In this document: positions 6,210 through 7,787 of the stretch, piece by piece
Layout: every line of letters starts with the position of its first letter
How positions within the stretch are numbered: position 1 is the first letter of the stretch
Source: Candidatus Zixiibacteriota bacterium
Lineage (GTDB): Bacteria > Zixibacteria > MSB-5A5 > SM1-73
Direction: 5' to 3'
Assembly: GCA_020341875.1 (NCBI GenBank)
Contig: CP070839.1
Coordinates: forward strand, 644,855-652,641
Length of the DNA stretch: 7,787 nt
Translations under genes and position numbers: made by a program
Notes under the pieces: generated by a model
What the model was told of the DNA's origin: nothing
Database searches by the model: none
Seen by the model: the letters and a program-made list of their open reading frames with translations, nothing else

Positions 6210-7463
6210 ATGAAAAACGTCAGATTTATTGTAGTGGTGACTCTGCTCTTGCTTCCGGCTGTCACGCTGGTTCTGGGGAGCGGAAGCTCTCAGGCCAAAT
6301 CGGCAAGCAGCAGCTTCCAGATGGTTTCGGAGGTGGTTTGCGGGACCGGAGGAGGGGCTCAGTCATCGAGCTTCACCTTGAAGGCGTCGGCGGGAGGCCA
6401 GGGGTCTCCCGTGGGTCCTCAGTCCAGCGAGAACTACTCAGGAGGGGGAGGATGGGTTTACACCACGGAAGAAGAGGGCACCCGGGGAGACGTTAACGGG
6501 GACGGGATAATAAACATTGGTGACGTGGTTTATCTGGTGACCTATCTGTACAAAGCTGGCTCGGCACCCGATCCCTTGTGGACGGGAGACGCCAACTCTG
6601 ATGGCATAATTAATGTGGGGGACGTGGTTTACTTAATCAGCTATCTGTACAGAGGCGGACCACCTCCGTGTTCACCGGGAGGAGGTCGAGAGATATTAGC
6701 TCTGGTCTCCAGGTTGAACAGCGGTACGGGGCACGCTCAAGTGTCGCTCGAGCTCGAGAGCGACCCAGCGGAAGACAATTCGTCTGCTTTTGCCAAAACT
6801 GCGCCGGGAGATTTCGATGACGCGGTTGAGATCTCAGTGTCAGCGAAGTTTGACCGGATCGTAGCCGGCGTCGAACTGGAGATAGAGTTCGATCCGAATC
6901 AGGTCACTATCCTCGATCCCGTGTTGAGTCCTCTGACCAACGGACTTCAGCTTTTTGCCGGGGTAAAAGGTGGAACTCAGAAAATCGGGATGGTGGATTT
7001 GTCCGGGAAGAACTTCCTTGCACCCGGAGAAGGAGCTCTAGTTACTCTGCGAGCGCAGGGGAGCGATTTAGGTAGCATCAAGATCACGAAGGCGACACTG
7101 GTGGACCTGGATGCCAAGCCACTGGCCATAGATCTTTCCGGCGAGTTGAACCTTGAGGCGGCAAAGGACTCTGACTCCAGACCCCAGCGTTTCTCCCTGT
7201 CGCAGAACTATCCCAATCCCTTCAACCCGCGGACCAGCATAAGATATGCTCTGCCACAGGATGCACACGTGAGGCTGACCATCTATAACGTCCTGGGACA
7301 AAAGGTGGCGACTCTTGTGGATGAACACCAGTCAGCGGGATATCAAGTGATTTGCTGGGATGGGAAGGACGCCAAAAGAGACGAAGTCTCCAGCGGAGTC
7401 TATTTCTACCGTTTGGAAGCTGGAAAGTTCTCTGAAGTCAAGAAGATGATGCTGGTGAAATAG
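6210..7463 (+). CDS. Secreted dockerin/cohesin-like protein with FlgD-type (T9SS-like) C-terminal domain
   Basis: The protein has 417 residues. Residues 1-29 are a signal peptide (VRFIVVVTLLLLPAVTLVL, probable cleavage after SQA). Residues 34-84 carry two SSSF units and GQGSPVGPQSSENY...GGGW, a short module often seen in similar secreted proteins. Residues 93-150 are a dockerin type I-like pair of EF-hands: loop 1 uses D94, N96, D98, N102 and D105; loop 2 uses D127, N129, D131, N135 and D138. Each loop is followed by a VVYL(V/I)xYLY helix. Both loops have complete calcium ligands. A Pro/Gly linker follows. Residues about 200-316 look cohesin-like (VEISVSAKFD, GVELEIEFDPNQVTIL, GEGALVTLRA). 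Residues about 326-417 are the FlgD-like Ig domain with type IX-like sorting features (NYPNPFNPRTSIRYALP, LTIYNVLGQKVATLV, SSGVYFYRLEAGKF, ending KKMMLVK). It is probably displayed on or released from the outer surface. The cohesin call is the least certain part. Confidence 0.88.
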   Translation: MKNVRFIVVVTLLLLPAVTLVLGSGSSQAKSASSSFQMVSEVVCGTGGGAQSSSFTLKASAGGQGSPVGPQSSENYSGGGGWVYTTEEEGTRGDVNGDGIINIGDVVYLVTYLYKAGSAPDPLWTGDANSDGIINVGDVVYLISYLYRGGPPPCSPGGGREILALVSRLNSGTGHAQVSLELESDPAEDNSSAFAKTAPGDFDDAVEISVSAKFDRIVAGVELEIEFDPNQVTILDPVLSPLTNGLQLFAGVKGGTQKIGMVDLSGKNFLAPGEGALVTLRAQGSDLGSIKITKATLVDLDAKPLAIDLSGELNLEAAKDSDSRPQRFSLSQNYPNPFNPRTSIRYALPQDAHVRLTIYNVLGQKVATLVDEHQSAGYQVICWDGKDAKRDEVSSGVYFYRLEAGKFSEVKKMMLVK

Positions 7464-7466
7464 TGA

Positions 7467-7500
7467 AAAGTGGGGGTTCTAATGGGAGGTCCCCCTTTCG
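7467..7500 (+). terminator. Terminator-like hairpin just after gene 4
   Basis: GGGGG (7472-7476) pairs with CCCCC (7491-7495) across a 14-nt loop, with AAAG before and only TTT after. It starts 8 nt past the stop of gene 4. The stem is short and the T-run weak, so it may be inefficient. Confidence 0.45.
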
Positions 7501-7504
7501 GTAT

Positions 7505-7543
7505 CCCTCTCCCGCTGTGGGAGAGGGAACCGGGGAGGGGGAA
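7505..7543. repeat. REP-like perfect 9-bp hairpin with G-rich tail
   Basis: CCCTCTCCC (7505-7513) and GGGAGAGGG (7519-7527) form a perfect 9-bp stem with a 5-nt loop (GCTGT), followed by a G-rich tail containing GGGG and GGGGG. It resembles the CCCTCTCCC...GGGAGAGGG dispersed intergenic repeats common in many bacterial genomes. With one copy in view, the repeat status is inference. It could also act as an mRNA 3'-end stabiliser. Confidence 0.5.
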
Positions 7544-7584
7544 GAATAGTACCGATTTCAGAATCAGTTTGTAGCCTAAATAGA

Positions 7585-7672
7585 AAGCCCTCTTGGGGAA
7601 GCCCGGGGTAATGGCGCTTGATCCCGAGAGGGCTTGTGATTTCCGGGCCACGAAACTCGGGATCTTTGTTTT
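7585..7672 (+). terminator. Two overlapping, mutually exclusive hairpins with a T-rich end
   Basis: Stem A pairs 7585-7598 with 7622-7635 (AAGCCCTCT against AGAGGGCTT, extended by G-C pairs; two G-U pairs). Stem B pairs ATCCCGAG (7621-7628) with CTCGGGAT (7656-7663), perfect over 8 bp, with a possible inner helix (TTGTG with CACGA), and is followed at once by CTTTGTTTT. The two stems compete for 7622-7628. Stem B has the form of an intrinsic terminator; stem A on the minus strand is followed by TTTCTATTT, so it could also stop antisense transcription. It lies between gene 4 and the next promoter, so backup termination is the simplest reading. Confidence 0.5.
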
Positions 7673-7702
7673 CCTCGAATTAGAGACAAATGCAGAAAGG
7701 GG

Positions 7703-7732
7703 TTGACAAGAGGTATCATTTGATTATATTAT
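7703..7732 (+). promoter_or_regulatory. Sigma70-type promoter for the gene at the right edge
   Basis: A consensus -35 TTGACA (7703-7708) is followed by an AT-rich stretch with two -10 candidates: TATATT (7725-7730, 16-bp spacer) and TATTAT (7727-7732, 18-bp spacer), each one mismatch from TATAAT. It is the only near-consensus promoter I noticed in the window. The expected start is about 7737-7740, leaving a leader of roughly 30 nt. Confidence 0.75.
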
Positions 7733-7757
7733 ATGCCGATGTAGGCATATAGGCATA
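7730..7757. promoter_or_regulatory. Probable repressor operator: inverted repeat plus third half-site
   Basis: TATATGCC (7730-7737), a 6-bp spacer, and GGCATATA (7744-7751) form a perfect 8-bp inverted repeat. A further GGCATA (7752-7757) repeats the right arm with an 8-bp period. The array overlaps the -10 edge and the expected transcription start and ends just before the ribosome binding site, a position suited to repression. The regulator family cannot be named from this sequence. Confidence 0.6.
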
Positions 7758-7768
7758 CAGGAGGTAGG

Positions 7769-7787
7769 ATGCACAATTACCAGGAGG
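7769..7787 (+). CDS. Start of an unidentified gene (cut by right edge)
   Basis: ATG 7769 follows AGGAGG (7759-7764) with a short 4-nt spacing and lies downstream of the promoter and operator. Only MHNYQE can be read, which is too little to identify a product. A second AGGAGG (7782-7787) at the very edge leaves open that the true start lies just outside the window. Confidence 0.45.

Noticed and set aside
7406..7651. 81-codon minus-strand open frame across the end of gene 4 and the hairpins
   Set aside because: It runs through inverted repeats, overlaps the FlgD-like domain and has no family features.

Overview
The window looks like a bacterial chromosome fragment coding for surface or secreted proteins. 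Four large plus-strand genes lie head to tail (the first cut by the left edge). After them come a 305-bp intergenic region and the first codons of a fifth gene. The protein style suggests an FCB-type or candidate-phylum lineage (for example Zixibacteria, Latescibacteria, KSB1 or WOR-3-like). The features behind this are MINYQG secreted N-termini, VGIGT..P...L.V repeats, paired dockerin EF-hands and a FlgD-like/type IX-like C-terminal domain. The lineage is an inference from architecture; there is no rRNA or other phylogenetic marker here.

Layout. (1) Positions 2-1540: 3' part of a tail-fibre-like adhesin with five 15-residue YadA-head-like repeats, three VGIGT repeats and a C-terminal VPRMTTAQR...IIYNT module. 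(2) Positions 1668-4529: a 953-residue protein with a signal peptide, the MINYQG domain, five VGIGT repeats, tail-fibre-like linkers and a right-handed parallel beta-helix of about ten rungs. (3) Positions 4691-6124: a 477-residue paralogue with the same signal-peptide/MINYQG start, two VGIGT-type repeats, a KLDGQH tail-fibre segment and an unassigned beta-rich C-terminal domain. (4) Positions 6210-7463: a 417-residue secreted protein with a two-EF-hand dockerin-like module, a cohesin-like beta domain and a FlgD-like/type IX-like C-terminal domain. Each full gene has a strong AAAGGAGG ribosome binding site, the gaps are 85-150 bp, and no convincing terminator lies between genes, so they are probably co-transcribed.

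How they may work together. Genes 1-3 share a common base plus VGIGT stalk but end in three unrelated distal domains: YadA-like head with phage-type end, beta-helix, and beta-sandwich-like. This resembles a set of surface fibres with interchangeable tips. Gene 4 carries the only recognisable outer-surface sorting domain and possible docking modules, so it might anchor or scaffold the others; this is inference only.

The region after position 7463 holds terminator-like hairpins, one REP-like perfect hairpin, a pair of overlapping and mutually exclusive stems, and then a strong sigma70-type promoter. An inverted repeat plus a third half-site (TATGCC / GGCATA / GGCATA) overlaps the promoter start region, and a new gene begins at about 7769. 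That layout suggests a separately regulated, repressor-controlled unit starts at the right edge.
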